From: Mucidula mucida
Taxonomy: Eukaryota > Basidiomycota > Agaricomycetes > Agaricales > Physalacriaceae
NCBI GenBank assembly: GCA_015501055.1
Contig: JADNYV010000250.1
Location: forward strand, 1-50,945
DNA: 50,945 nucleotides
Reading direction: 5' to 3'
Shown: positions 24,983-35,820 of the stretch, in pieces
How positions within the stretch are numbered: the first letter of the stretch is position 1
Layout of the letters: every line of letters starts with the position of its first letter
The notes under the pieces: model-generated
What the model was told of the DNA's origin: nothing
Database searches by the model: none
Seen by the model: only the letters and a program-made list of their open reading frames with translations
Made by a program: the position numbers and the translations under genes

Positions 24983-25754
24983 TTCTATTCCACTACTTAG
25001 TACGCTATGCACTATGCATTACTCTTTTCTACTTCCATGTATCTGTCGCAGCCTCCTAAAATAAATGTCTCCTCAACTATTTACTCCTTCGCCCTCTTAA
25101 GTTACAGGTAGCGCGAGGTCGTTCCTGCACATCGGCAAAGGCGGCATTGGAAATCCCAACATCCCACGTGGTCAAAATGCTTGTCCTCCTTCCACTACTG
25201 CGACTGCGTTATATTGGCTTACGATACCTCAGGCGCCGTTGTAGGGTTTGTATTTTGGTGTCGGTTATAACTTATACTTCAGATACTTCGGAACGACTGG
25301 TACAAACCTTTTTGCTTTCAGAACGGCGAAGATGTTGTTCCCGCGCCGCGCCGCGTAGCGTCGACCACGAGCGAGCATGGGGGAGGAAAGGGAGCTCTCC
25401 CAAATCGGAGGTCAAAATCTCCCCAAGTGGCACGTGCTTATAGGACTTCGTCGCGACCATCGTACTTTTGGACGCCAAGCCGTTCCACGGTTTCCTCATT
25501 GGGGGTTGTCTAACACCCACCACACCAACTGTACCAGTAGCCAAGTTGAGTGCTGAGATGGCTTGAATATTTTCATTCAAGTGCCACTCAATTTTCGACC
25601 TGCCTTTCATTGATGATTGGTCCCCCGATTTCCTTTGTGTCGATTAAAGCTTTCTTGGTATAGATATTCCACCCTGGGAGAATCTTAGACCAGTCTGTTA
25701 TATTGTTAAGCCCCCATTGTTCTCGTACGTCCAATCCCCCCTTCCCCCTCCCCA
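24983..25754. other. Spacer between MYND copies B and C
   Basis: Up to about 25345 this is the downstream part of duplication arm B; beyond that no gene is seen. Confidence 0.5.
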
Positions 25755-26038
25755 ACAATGACGCCACACTTCCGACAAGGAGTCCTTCTACGTATCCTCT
25801 TCCACTGCCACCTGGCCTCACTCAAGTGGCGAAAGCTAACCGGGCGCCATTGTCCATTTTGTGGACCGTCCACAGGTCATAGAACAATGGAACACGAGCT
25901 CGTCCTGTTACCTGTAACCTATCTTGGGATACCATTGAGCACAGTCACGTTACTAGTGGTTATAATGAGCGGGCCTATGCGAGAAGCACCACTACTCCTA
26001 CTACTTGTTGCCACCTATTCGTGAGTTCATAATTCACA
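25755..26038 (+). promoter_or_regulatory. Promoter of MYND copy C with conserved motifs
   Basis: It begins CAATGACGCCACACTTCCG as before copy B, contains GTGGACCGTCCACAGG at 25861-25876, GAACAATGGAACACGAGCTC and TTGGGATACCATTGAG, and a TTATAA near 25961. The order of blocks matches the promoters of A and B although the sequence is much more diverged. Confidence 0.5.
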
Positions 26039-27544
26039 ATGGCCGTAACTTTCACAGTAAGACTCCACCGCTTAATCAATCCTTTCCTAACATCGCGCTT
26101 CTCAAGTTAGCTGTGACGCTCACCGTTGAGTTGATCAACCCCACTCCGAAATCCCGCTCTCTGGTCAGGCACCTCACAGCATCCGACAAATCCCTTGACG
26201 GGATAATGTCCGCTCTCCTTTCCTTCCTCCCCACCATGCGCGATCCTTCAGAAACGCTTCTTGCAGTCGAAGCTGTGCGCCAATTCTACAACCCCATACT
26301 GGCAGCACCAACGTTCGATACAAAGCTCACCAATAACATGTCATGCATCGCGCCCGTTCTCTTCCCACACATGATCACAGCCCTTCACCTCTCGTTCCAC
26401 TGTGCCCAACCACCGGCGGGCTGCTTCGCTTACACGCGCCTCTCATAGGCGCGCTCAACACACTCCTCCAGCACGAAAGCGGAACCAAGCACTTTGCCGA
26501 AACCAGCGCGCTCACAGAGCACATCGGTGTGCTCATCCAGCTGTGGATATCCATCTCTCCATCCACGACGTGTAACCGCGCTATTTCAGATCTCGTCAAC
26601 ATCATCGACACCCTCTTCACCTACGTGCCTACGCGGGAAGCGCTCAAGTACGTCTTGGGCACCACGCAGCGCTCCCGCTTCTGCGGAGGCTTGAGACGCC
26701 TCCTCGTCATTTCCTCACTCCTCCAAACCACTGAAACTTCCACACTTGATTTGCCGACGAGCTTAACAACGAACATGTGCGGGCTCGGGATTCTGGGGCG
26801 CGCGCGCCCGAGCCTCCGGAGGCTCTTCATCGATTACGGCGCACTCGATGCGCTATGCGCCATCCTCCGGCGCGTCGTCATCGAAGATCCAAATGTCACA
26901 CATCCGCTGATACGCTGCGGTCCAGCATACGACCACGTTCTCGCTGTCTGCAAAGAGCTCTTCGCGCTCCTCAGATGTGAAATTTCCAGCTCCCGTGCTA
27001 TCGGGCGCGCGCTGGGATGCGGGCTGCTCGAGATCATCGTCCATGCCGTGTCGGTGTTTGGGCTTTATATATTGACGCCGTGTGGGAGGATGCCGTCCAT
27101 TCTTAGATACATCTCCTCGTGGTGCTTGAAGAGCAGGCGTATCGCGATCCGCGTACACGACGAACTGGCGGGTTTAGAGGACAACACGACACTGTGGAAC
27201 AGCTTGCCGAGCCTACCGTCTCCCAATGAGTTGACGGTGGCGTTTCATGAGTTTTTGGATACGATTGGGAGGACGGTGGTGGTTTCGTCGGAGAACGAAA
27301 AGATCATTGTTCCCTGTATGAACTCCAAGGTCAGAGGCGTATGTTGAGATGTACCGAGTCAAACTAAAGTGCTTTTAATTACCAGTGCGACGACAAGGTG
27401 TGCGAGTCGAAGAGGTATAAACGATGTGCGAAATGCAAGGCATTCGTTGTATGCTCGCGAGCATGCTTCAAGGCAGCCTGTAAGGCGGGTGAGCATACGG
27501 CAGATAAATGCAAGGAGTCCTCGGACGCCATACCTATATTGTAA
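26039..27544 (+). CDS. MYND zinc-finger protein, copy C (divergent)
   Basis: ATG 26039 (MAVTFT), then intron GTAAGA..GTTAG to about 26104, then LTVELINPTPKSRSLVRHLT. One frame break near 26430 moves to the long frame carrying GALNTLLQHESGTKHFAETS, LTTNMCGLGILGRARPSLRR, GCGLLEIIVHAVSVFG and SRRIAIRVHDELAG. Intron about 27330-27386 (GTCAGA..ACCAG) joins CMNSK to CDDKVCESKRYKRCAKCKAF and CSRACFKAACKAGEHTADKC; stop TAA 27542-27544. The finger exon is almost identical to copies A and B while the core is more diverged. It is the most complete of the three; same unknown role. Confidence 0.75.
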
Positions 27545-27757
27545 TCTTGTTCCTGTTCTATTATCCCGCATCTATTACTCTTTTATACCTGTCATCAAGG
27601 ATCAGAGTTACTGTTTAGTCGCAACCGCAAGTGGACCTCGTAATCAAAAGAGAGGAACCTATTGAGCTTCGCTTAATATCAATGTCTATAAAGGCATCAT
27701 TCAGAAGAAACTACAAGAGAAACACCATCAATTCAGCCGAATTACAGTGGGGTATAT

Positions 27758-29883
27758 CTATTGTGGCGCAGACGTCAATAAGCGCACGTGAACAGGCATT
27801 TTAACCTCCTCTCCAACGATAGGCTGTAACGTGCCGGCAATAAAACCTTCAACCTCGTCCTGTGTGCTGCTGAACTCCAAATCACGAACGACGAGTGCAA
27901 GCATGACCTTGAATTCATACACAGCTGCGAACATCAGATGTGCGGTGGCAGGATGGGCGTAGTGGACATACCAAGACGCCAGCCGATACACGCACGCTGT
28001 CCGTCCAAGAAGGATGATACACCAGCGTAGGGTCCGTAAGGGAGCTGCTCGAACGCAGGTATGCCCCCCGCCTCAATCCACCGCTCAGGCCTGAACTCAG
28101 CAGCGTTGAGCCCCACACGCTGGGGTGAGATTCTGCGCACCCATGGGGATGTGGAAGACCTTGGATTAAGGGTTAGGTGTTCGTTGGGGTATAATGAACG
28201 AACGAATACCTGTCCGGCTTTACAGGGATCGATGTGAGCATCGTACCGTCAATGGTAGTCAAGGGTTTAGCAAGTGGAATAATATCATCAGAGAGGGCGA
28301 CACGGTCAGTGGAGGCGGCAGCAGGGTGAACGCGTAGTCTGCCATTAGGGGTTAGTGGCCGGCGCTTGGTTTAATAACGCTGGAACACACCCTTCTTTAC
28401 TAACAGCGTCGAGGTAAGGGAGGGCGTTGATGCTGTCATAGCTGAAATCGCTCAGGTCGGAAACTTCTTGACGGAGTTTCTGTTGCACTGCGGGGTGTCG
28501 GGCGAGCTCGTACAGGGTGAAGCTTACTGTGCAGGATGTCGTCTCATGGCCAACCATGCTGTGAAACATTATGACGCGCTCGCGTGAGATGTGCACATGC
28601 TAGACTGACATGAATGTTGAGATCTGAAGGGCATCAATTTAGGGCTGATGTTTAAAGTGCGAAAGAAAAAAGGGCATACATTTTCTAAAGAGTTGTATTT
28701 GAAAGCTTCTCAGAAGATTGGATCTTGTTCTGCGTTTTGACTAGAATAGACAGGATGTCCTTGCCATCGCCGCTCTCGAGCTCCGCGCGGTTGTTCCGGA
28801 GGAGTTCGCCTGCCAATTTGATAGCTACGCGCTTGGCGACACCGTCAGTCTGAAGAGCTGGGATCGGAAGTTTCGTTATCCACGGGAAGGTACACATAAT
28901 GATGGGCGCGAGGAATCCAGCGATTGTACGACTCAATAGGACGTCCTTGTGCCAGGATGTTATAATGTTTCGCGCCTCTTCTGAGGTACCACAACCAAAG
29001 TCGTGTCCAAACGCGATACGACCGATGATATCCAGTCTAGGTGTGCATCAGTCAGGATTGCGATGATGTTCCAACAAAACACAATTGACTAACGTGCATG
29101 CAGAAACAAAGGGGCCAATATTCACGGACGACGCTCCGCCTTGGGAAGTGACGTGCTTTGTTACCATTTGAACGAACTTGGCGGAGATGTTATTTACATT
29201 TTGGGCAGAGGCAAAACTGACGGTACCTTCTGGGCACACTCGACAACGTCATCGCCCATATCCTTCACGGCGGGTAGTCTAAACATGTCCGAATGAGAGG
29301 GATAAGGCTCGAGTGCGAAAGAACCCGTACGTGAAGGCGGGCGCTATCAGCCTACGCTGATGCTTGTGCTCTTCGCCTGGGCATAGACGACACCCTTACA
29401 ATCAGTGTCGGTCAGCGGCAGAAAGCGGAGCTTCGCTAGACAAAATATGAGCGTATATTCAACGTGAATGGTGCAAACTACGTAACGAAGCATTAGAAAG
29501 AATGTGGTGCGATGCCAAGTGGTCACCAGCGACAATCTACATGGGCTGTTTAGCACCGATAGAAATGTGATGCGCTATAGCTCACGATGTCTCGCTGGAA
29601 GAACGACGCTTTGATGCGATAAAAAGGACCCAGTCCGACTGTCCAGTCCAAGTACTTCACCGAGGCCTGGTGCTTCCAGATACTGAGTTCGTGTCCCCAT
29701 AACCAGTGGGACTCGTTCGCCGGCTAAACGCAAAGCTGTCAGACACGGCTCGGGCCAACAATAGGGGAAGGAACATACTGCACATCGAATCTGCGTGACA
29801 TGATCTTTGGCCCTTTCAACGATGCGAGATACGACGAGTGCAAGGCCTGCTACGAGCCCGCATAAGACAAGGAAAGGAGACAT
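27758..29883 (-). CDS. Cytochrome P450 monooxygenase
   Basis: ATG 29881-29883 opens MSPFLVLCGLVAGLALVVSR, an ER membrane anchor. Then on the minus strand: ESHWLWGHELSIWKHQASVK with YLDWTVGLGPFYRIKASFFQ, IVAGDHLASHHIL, EEHKHQRRLIAPAFT, TLDIIGRIAFGHDFG, KDILSILVKTQ, FHSMVGHETTSCTVSFTLYE (I helix), LPYLDAVSKE joined by an intron to GLRVHP (ExxR intact), EFRPERWIEAGGIPAFEQLP and the heme loop FLDGQRACIGWRLG with the thiolate Cys. Stop TAG 27758-27760. The heme loop lacks the usual Pro but keeps Phe, Gly, Arg and Cys. At least ten exons; a few frame changes (near 29450 and 28120) need checking. Substrate unknown. Confidence 0.8.
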
Positions 29884-30607
29884 GATGGTGGAGAAGACAA
29901 AGGAGAGACTATGGAGGCGCGTAGAAGGGCGGCGAAGATGATCAACGTTGGGCACGGTCCAGTGATCTGCGTGGATTGAGGCCGTTGTAGATGAAGAGCA
30001 ATCTTAAGATAATCGGCGGAGGAAAGATGAAGACGAAAGGCATGACAGGAATTCTGAGGACCCTCGGTACATTTTGGGGTGCATTCCACGGCATAATTGA
30101 ATCGCTTGAGTAGTGTGATGCTGTCAAGGGACGTGTATGTACATGCTTACCGAACCCCTTTAGTATGTCCGCCGCTAACCTTGAGCGCTTGAGCCATTGC
30201 CATTTCCAAGGTCGCGTCATCCAAATTCTGCAAATTCGACACTCTAAAAGAAACGCTCACATTATAAAGTCAAAAGCAGACGCCGACGTTGCTATAAGTT
30301 TTTCTATCTTCCTTTGACCACTTGACACTTGTCGACATGATGATTAGTAGTCATTTCAAAGAAAGAAGGTTCTTTCAGCGTTCCTCGAGGAATAGTAGGG
30401 TGGCGATGTCTCAAAAGCATCCTCCCCGTCGAGTGCCGTGTGGGTTCCCTCCAGGACCCTGCTTTGTTGTTGACCCACGCCATACTGCGCCTATTTCTAA
30501 ATCCCATTTGATCACCACAGTAACCTTGAAAAACGCGGAGTTCTCGGCGGCCGAGTACTTTCTTTCTGTCCCCAAGCCGTCTTTCTTTCTCTCTCTGACT
30601 CACAGCT
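29884..30607. other. Intergenic between divergent P450 and membrane-protein gene
   Basis: Head-to-head spacer. Overlapping open frames on both strands show no motif I trust; shared promoter space is likely. Confidence 0.45.
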
Positions 30608-31584
30608 ATGGTCGACTGGCAGTCTCCAGCGACGCTCCAGAAAAATGCAGGTACGGCGTCTCTTTGTCGTCAGATTGAGCTCATGCCTGTTCTATAGCGT
30701 CGTTCACGAATCTCCTGCACGCTCTGCTCGGCGTCTACGTGTACGTCTTCGGCGATTCTACGTAGAGTACTGTTTCAAGTTTGATGACGCCTAGATGGGA
30801 ATGGGCGAACACTCTCGACTTTGAATGGGCCCTCATTACGGGTAAGCAGAAATTCAGCTGGCCTCTGGTCTGTACACTCTCTCCAGTGTACGAGTACACC
30901 TTGAATGTTTTCAGATATTTTCCTTCTATTGTCGGTACTCTATGTTGGGAGGCCTCATTGGATTGCAAGTTGTTTCCTGTCGTTGGGGGACGGTCCACTG
31001 ATGCACTGTCCGACAGCACGATTTCACTCAACGAGACTACCCTGTAAGATCCTCCACCCAAACTTGTCAAATTAGGAGACTGACGCGTTTTCAGTAAGAT
31101 GAATTGCGATGTCCTGTATCGCATCATGCAATTTCTTGGAAACACCGCCCTTGGCGCTGCCAGTATCAATCTTTCCATCCGAACGTATGCGTGTCTCTGT
31201 CGTGCCTAGTACGGCGTCTGACTTACCTCGCCCATAGCATGGCCATTTACAAGGACAACAAGTACATCGTCTACCCACTGATCGCTGTCATCCTCGGACA
31301 CTGGGGTATCATCATTAAGTCCATCACCAACGTCAATGCCGCATGGGTAGACAGCGTCGGCTGTACGACGACCTCTTCAGATCCCAAGTTCTTCATCGCG
31401 ATGTATGCCTACACCATGGTCTTCGACTTTATCGTCTTGTGCTTGTTGGCCTACAAACTCCGCGTGACGAACCGAGGAAACAAAAGTCAGATCGCGCATA
31501 CGATGTTCGTCGATGGCTTGGGATACTTCTTCATGGCGTACATCTTTCCTTAAGGCTCCAACCATATACTATATGTATACGGTC
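30608..31584 (+). pseudogene. Fungal multi-pass membrane protein, 3'-truncated at a hAT element
   Basis: ATG 30608 (MVDWQSPATLQKNA); a 47-bp intron GTACGG..TATAG leads to SFTNLLHALLGVYVY. Later exons give WEWANTLDFEWALITGKQKF, SWPL, YCRYSMLGGLIGLQVV, NCDVLYRIMQFLGNTALGAA, SINLSIR, and MAIYKDNKYIVYPLIAVILG with HWGIIIKS, MYAYTMVFDFIVLCLLAYKL and HTMFVDGLGYFFMAYIF. This order fits a large uncharacterised Agaricomycete family with about seven spans. Relatives continue into a last span and cytoplasmic tail after the FFxA segment. Here the reading ends at TAA 31552-31554, about 30 bp before the proposed hAT end, so the C-terminus is lost or displaced. Confidence 0.6.
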
Positions 31585-31642
31585 CAGAGCCCCGTATACA
31601 TATAGAGTATATTATACGGTTCGTACTGTATAATATACAGTA
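31571..31642. repeat. Two adjacent palindromes at the hAT left end
   Basis: CTATATGTATACGG, about 9 nt, then CCGTATACATATAG is a near-perfect inverted repeat; it is followed by GTATATTATAC..GTATAATATAC, a second one. CAGAGCCCCGTATAC at 31585 starts like a hAT terminal repeat (CAGRG), which would make 31577-31584 the 8-bp target duplication. Confidence 0.5.
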
Positions 31643-34600
31643 TATATATAGTTCTATATAGTTCGTTTCAGTCCGAAATTACTATGTGCTTGCCAACCTT
31701 GCGACGCTTGTGAGGCGGCTCGTTTACGTCCAATAACCCGCTCCGAATCCAAACTTTGCTCAACAACGCCTGCCCTGATACTTTCCGCCTTCAACGAGCT
31801 GCGAAGATCCGCGCAGATATGCCGTGACTGTGAAAAAACACGTTCGACCGCAACACTACTGCCCGGAATGGCCAAGTAGTCCCGCGCCATACGAGCTATC
31901 GTTGGGAACAAGCGTTGATGCTCCTACACAAGCATAAGTCCAGGATTGCTTAGAGGTACTGTGAGTTACCTTCCACCAACAAAGGGACCCGTTGTTGTCT
32001 GTGCATGGAACACCGCCCTCGATTGCGAAGTACTTCTTGATCTCTTCGTGAAGCGCCTCCTTTAGTGTCTTTGGGGGTGCTGTATCGTTGTCTAGAGCAG
32101 ACTGAATCCCGTAGTCGCCAAGATCATCGTCAAAGTCATCGCTAGGAGCGGGAGGGGCGGCCGCGCCTGTAGATGGTGTCTCTGCCGGAGCGGTCTCAAG
32201 GTATGACTCGGCCACAAGCTTGAATAAGAGCTCCGCCTTCTCTTGCTCATCTCTGTCACCGCTTCGCAGGAAAAACCTCGAGCGAAACTTAGGATGAAGC
32301 ACTGTAGAGCCTTGTGAGTTTACGAGTGGTGGAAAAAGATCAAACCTACTTGTAGCAAGCTTGTGGAACTGATTGCTTCGCGCCAGCTCCGCATACTTCA
32401 ACAGCTTCTCGAGACCTCTGCAAGCAGCGCGTCGAATATTCTCGGGGTATGTCATATCAGCCGCAATGGTCTCGTAATGGACCTCCATCAGCTTGTAGTA
32501 TGGAAGCGACAGAGGAAGCGTCGGTGTCTGCTGTGTCGAGAGAACCTTTATGTACCGATAGAAAGGCTGCACAATGATTAGTACTCAGTGAAGCATTTAG
32601 GGAAACAGAGCCGCACCTCGAGAAGCTGCTTCAGCTTTTCCAGCTCATCCCATTCGCTCTTCTTGATTAGGAGCTCGCTATAGGCCCCCTGGTCAACCTG
32701 CAAAGTCCAGAAATTAATCGCCTCTTTCAGCTCGAGTGCACGCTTAATCATTGAGTAAGTCCAGTTCCATCGTGTTTGGACATCACGAATGACCATAAGG
32801 TGCAGGCGACGTTCATCCGTGTATTTGAGGCAACATGCAGCACATAGTAGAGATCGTTGGTGAGGAGATGAGACAATCTTCAAGCATAGGAATCGAAGCT
32901 ATTGATATTACTGTCAGTTTTGTACACTGAAAAGTTGCCGGCTGTTGAATGTACCCGCTTCAGCGCACTCTGGTCACTAAGCTGCTCAAGTATGTCCTCG
33001 TCATTGACGGACATGTCTTCGTCGGCGGCCTTCTTCTGTTCCTTATCGGAAAGATTGGCTTCCTCATCAAGAGCGAGCTGATTGTTGTCCTCTTTTGGAT
33101 CCCAATGTGCTGGAGCCTGCTTATTGGTGTCGTAATAGTCCTCAACATCGGGATCAGGAGCTTCATCAAGAGCGTGAAGTGTGTCCTGGATGGATAGATT
33201 GACGGCGTGGAGAATGCAGCGAATGTGAGCGTCGGTGTTGACAGGAACATTGTACTTGGTGAGAATGAGCCTTAATGAAGTCTCCACCAAGGGAATGTTA
33301 GTGCTTGCATTATCCGTTGTCATAGCAAGGAACTTGACAGTAGCTCAGTCAATGTAGCAGGAATAGAGCGTCAAACATACCTTATCAAGCCCACCAATCT
33401 TGCGGGTGCTCTCAACGAATGCTTTACCCCCATAGACTCCAACATAATCCTTGTTGTCAAGCACCTGGAAGTCGACAATGTAGTTCATGAGGCCAGTCAT
33501 CATCCACAAAGGATCCAATTGTGCATACAAAGGTATAAACCATCTGACGTGTTGTCCAAGTATTGGTTTGATAAGAGATACACGACTTGACATGCTGGCA
33601 GGTCTTATGAGTTGTGAACGTCCAAAAAGAGGGCTGTAACATACCGCAAATGCCTTAACAATTTTGCCATGCAGCTCAGCAAAGATGTGTGTTAGCTGGT
33701 TTCGCACAGTTGTGTCGCTCGGCAGTGCCAGTGACTGCTTGATTTTCAAGTATTTGAAAAGGAGGCGGAGTGCTGCTGCTTCGCCTGTCATCCATGGGAG
33801 TGACTCGTCAAGGATCCAGGCAGAGAAGAGCCGAACAAAACCCCTTTGAGTAATTACAGCATCTGGATCAAGGTTGGCCTCTTTTAACCACGCTTCCATC
33901 ATCTTATGGCTCTCTTCCAAGTTCAGCTCCTCGGCAAGACCTGGCTGCTTGCTCTCAGCTTTTTCTGCCGCATCAGTGCACTTCTTGCATTTTGGAGGAT
34001 GTCCCGAGATATTTGTCATTGGTGGCAGCATCTCCTCATTGTCAAAAGTGACATCAGGACCGTCAATGGTTTGAGCTACTCTGTGCACGCTGCATGGCTT
34101 TGGTGAGGTGACTTTTGCTAATGATTAGGTTGTAGAACGTACCATCCACAATGTTTACAGACAAACTTCCACTTCTTCTCGCGATCAACCACAATCACGG
34201 CGGTGGGGTGAAACCAGGCAATGCTTTTGTTGACTGGACCATGTCGTATACCATGACGGGCTTCTTCTTCAAGCACGTTCTGAAGGGCAGTGTCGCTGTC
34301 CGACTCTTCTCCGTCATTGATATCACTCGCAACATTGTCGTATGTAAGTGCCGCGCCCTAATTGCTGTCAGATACTAACCTGTACAGATAGTTAGTGTGT
34401 ACCAACTGCTTGCGCTTGACACCTCTTTTTGGCTTTGCTCTCGCCTTCTGCTTCTTGGCTTTCTGCTCGGCATCCTTTGCGCGCTGCTCCTTCCTTGCTT
34501 TTCCTTCAGCACACTTTTCCTTCTATATGATGTTAATGATTGTGTCAGGACTACTGCATATAGCTCACTAGCTGTGACACAAGCTCAGTCTTGGCCACAA

Positions 34601-35248
34601 TCTTGTTGCCGCCAAAATCAAGGAGCAACGTGTCCGAGCCATCATCATCGGGTATGGTTTGCTTTGGAGGCTTATACACAGGGTCTCTCTTTTTCTTGGT
34701 GCCCTGGGCAGACTTGCGAGGTGCAGGCTCCTCGTCACTAGACTCCTGGAGATTCGGTTTGGGCTTTCTCCTCCCCTTTTTTTTGGTCCTGGAGGTGCTA
34801 TCAGTGGTGCAGCATGCCACAGACACAGTCACATACACAAGAAAAATGATTTCATTGTGTATACACTGATATTTGGGGAGTGCAGCTTCCCATTGCTCGA
34901 GCCATCCGTCGTCCGACGCCCTCTGCAGATAATCGGCAACTTTTTGCATGCCGAGTGGGCCATGGAAACGCGTATTGGGAAGGCGGCCTTGTACGCGTGT
35001 ATTTTCGCCAAAGAGAGTGTTAATTACACGATTGAAGGACTCCCAGTTGTTGTTCTCAATGCTGGCAAACCGGCACGCAATGGGACCAGCTTCCGTGGCC
35101 AGAGGTAGAGACTTGGGAAGGTTTTTTACATGTATGAGGATTGCCGTCACTAGCTTTCAAATGGATTGCTTTGCCTTGGATGCCATGGTGGTGTCGGACA
35201 ACGGTGGGAGAAAGCAGGAACAAGTGCGGATAGGCTATAACGGGTATA
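31585..35248 (-). mobile_element. hAT-superfamily DNA transposon, right end beyond a retroelement insertion
   Basis: The left end is proposed at CAGAGCCCC (31585). The coding strand is minus. Only 62 bp lie between the start codon (35186) and the chromovirus LTR at 35249, so the true right terminus is probably on the far side of the nested retroelements, outside the window. Confidence 0.65.
31654..35186 (-). pseudogene. hAT transposase with BED finger and dimerisation domain, likely inactive
   Basis: ATG 35184-35186 in a good context (ACCACCATGGCATCC). Reading on the minus strand: a polar, Lys-rich region; a BED-type finger beginning KFVCKHCGW; an all-helical part with VITQRGFVRLFSAWILDESL; NTWTTRQMVYTFVCTIGSFV; TTDNASTNIPLVETSLRLIL; HIRCILHAVNLSIQDTL (CxxH motif); and the C-terminal dimerisation segment GSSVAVERVFSQSRHICADL with SSLKAESI. 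Stop TAG 31654-31656. In related fungal elements the first catalytic residue sits in DTWTTRQM; here it is AsnThrTrp (AAT). Several introns or frame changes occur, e.g. around 32580, 32880 and 33330. Cut-and-paste activity is unlikely from this copy. Confidence 0.75.
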
Positions 35249-35807
35249 TGTTAGCAACTGACTAAGCTACGAGACTCAACCAGGTACCACAGCAAGAACT
35301 GAAAGGGAAAGTGTTTGTGTTCGTAAGACTAGGCTAGGCCAGGTGTATAAACAAGATCAGAACTAAAGTACAATGATACTACACTACTGCTTATATACTA
35401 GTAAGTCTGTGTTGGGGACTCCTTGTCCATACACGTTTCCACTAGGGATGCTCCACGCCCTTGACCCAGTGTTGTATGCTACTAGTCCATGAAACCATTA
35501 AATACGAGTGGTAACTGCATGAAACCATTAAATACAAGTGGTAACTGCATGTAAGTAATAATACTGAAACGACCATGTGTGCTACGAGTGTCGGTGGTGT
35601 GTATACAATAGGGAGTCCATGAGGTATCGGCATGTATGATGTCATCCATGTGTTGGGCATGTGTCCAACATGAGTACGGCCTCGGTAATGAAAAGGAGTA
35701 TGATCGGTGGTGAAACAGATGATGAAACAGTCCGTTGGTTGATAAGACAAGGCCCCCAATAAGATATGATAAGATGTGAAAATGTAAAAATATGGCGATT
35801 CATAACA
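35249..35807 (-). repeat. 3' LTR of element I
   Basis: On the minus strand it starts TGTTATGAATCGCC (at 35807) and ends TTGCTAACA (at 35249), the TG..CA format. It is 559 bp against about 525 for the other LTRs, the excess being an internal 30-bp duplication. Confidence 0.9.
35491..35550. repeat. 30-bp tandem duplication in LTR of element I
   Basis: Two adjacent 30-bp units (35491-35520 and 35521-35550) beginning GAAACCATTAAATAC differ at one base. Other LTRs in the window have one unit. Confidence 0.9.
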
Positions 35808-35820
35808 TCACCCCCTCCTT
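35808..35820 (-). other. Polypurine tract of element I
   Basis: AAGGAGGGGGTGA on the minus strand sits between the pol stop and the 3' LTR, the position of the plus-strand primer for reverse transcription. The identical tract precedes the 3' LTR of element III. Confidence 0.85.

Larger units (their letters stand above)
22495..25345 (+). repeat. Arm B of the inverted duplication (partner 14045-17265)
   Basis: Direct-strand counterpart of arm A; starts near TCCAACTAAGAAACC (compare the reverse of 17265) and ends near the GGCGAAGATGTTGTTC segment (compare the reverse of about 14045). It is about 370 bp shorter than arm A, mainly in the diverged outer half. The arms face each other across about 5.2 kb carrying the glycosyltransferase gene. 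Confidence 0.8.
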
